From: Nitrosomonadales bacterium
GTDB taxonomy: Bacteria > Pseudomonadota > Gammaproteobacteria > Burkholderiales > Gallionellaceae
Length of the DNA: 9,006 nt
Reading direction: 5' to 3'
NCBI GenBank assembly: GCA_003235435.1
Contig: QJWF01000072.1
Location: forward strand, 1-9,006
Part shown: positions 8,692 to 9,006 of the stretch, piece by piece
Numbering within the stretch: the first letter of the stretch is position 1
How the letters are laid out: the number at the start of each line of letters is the position of its first letter
Notes under the pieces: model-generated
Database searches by the model: none
Told to the model about the DNA's origin: nothing
What the model saw: only the letters and a program-made list of their open reading frames with translations
Position numbers and translations under genes: made by a program

Positions 8692-9006
8692 CTACTTTCT
8701 GCCGGACCTTGCCTTGCGTGCGATATCGATCACTTCTTTCAACACCCGGACGGTGTCATCCGGTTGCAGACCGGTAATCACGTATCTTCCTGCCACCACA
8801 AGAGTAGGGGTGCCATGGATTTGATAACTGCGAACCATTTGTTTAGCGCGCGCCACCCTGCTTTGCATTGAAAACGAATTGTATGCAGCGGAAAATTTCG
8901 CGCGGTCCACGCCGTTGCTGGCCACAAAGTCGCCAATTGAAGCTTCATCGAACAGTTCTACCTTGTTAACGTTCCAGGCGTTATAAAGCGCATCGTGCAA
9001 CTTATC
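8692..9006 (-). CDS. dsbA: DsbA-type periplasmic thiol:disulfide oxidoreductase, N-terminus beyond right edge
   Basis: The visible 104 residues match the C-terminal part of DsbA, the periplasmic enzyme that introduces disulfide bonds into secreted proteins. Seen here: KLHDALYNAWN and the helical insertion domain with FVASNGVDRAKFSAAYNSF, then RAKQMVRSYQIHGTPTLVVAGRYV, which contains the cis-proline loop G-T-P (Pro codon 8808-8806), the hallmark of thioredoxin-fold oxidoreductases. The protein ends in a basic tail, ARKARSGRK. The signal peptide and CxxC active site should lie past position 9006. The frame is open to the edge; the TTG at 9000 is an internal Leu codon, not a start. The SDR gene follows on the same strand. 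I recall dsbA and an SDR gene near a SPOR-domain gene and argS in other betaproteobacteria, so those are expected beyond the edge (inference). Confidence 0.92.
   Translation of the reverse strand, partial: DKLHDALYNAWNVNKVELFDEASIGDFVASNGVDRAKFSAAYNSFSMQSRVARAKQMVRSYQIHGTPTLVVAGRYVITGLQPDDTVRVLKEVIDIARKARSGRK

Overview
The window looks like ordinary chromosomal core DNA of a betaproteobacterium, at a guess from the Nitrosomonadales/Gallionellaceae side. The grounds are the protein sequences of MreB, GatA, GatB and DsbA, and a gene order (mreBCD-mrdA divergent from gatCAB) that I recall as common in Betaproteobacteria. Genus-level placement is a guess. I see no insertion sequence, phage gene, CRISPR array, tRNA or rRNA.

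Left block (1-3919, minus strand): the cell-shape (elongasome) operon, transcribed right to left as mreB, mreC, mreD, mrdA (PBP2). mrdA runs off the left edge. The mreC/mreD and mreD/mrdA junctions overlap by 1 and 4 bases, so these genes are probably translationally coupled. The mreB/mreC junction is different: a 47-bp spacer bracketed by a perfect 8-bp inverted repeat that could hide the mreC ribosome binding site.

Middle block (4001-7223, plus strand): gatC, gatA, gatB, tightly packed. They encode the three subunits of the tRNA-dependent amidotransferase that turns mischarged Glu-tRNA(Gln) and/or Asp-tRNA(Asn) into the correct aminoacyl-tRNAs. The 81-bp gap at 3920-4000 must carry both divergent promoters. 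A strong hairpin at 7226-7250 ends gatB and also faces the converging minus-strand gene.

Right block (7271-9006, minus strand): a small exported protein resembling NrfJ-type periplasmic proteins, a short-chain dehydrogenase/reductase with a well-supported TTG start, and the C-terminal part of a DsbA-type periplasmic thiol:disulfide oxidoreductase cut by the right edge. Candidate promoters can be proposed for the first two, and a weak candidate terminator lies after dsbA. No gap without a gene exceeds about 150 bases.

I found no convincing new system. The points most worth a second look are the mreB/mreC inverted repeat, the small exported protein, and the compact regulatory arrangements at 3920-4000 and 8617-8662.
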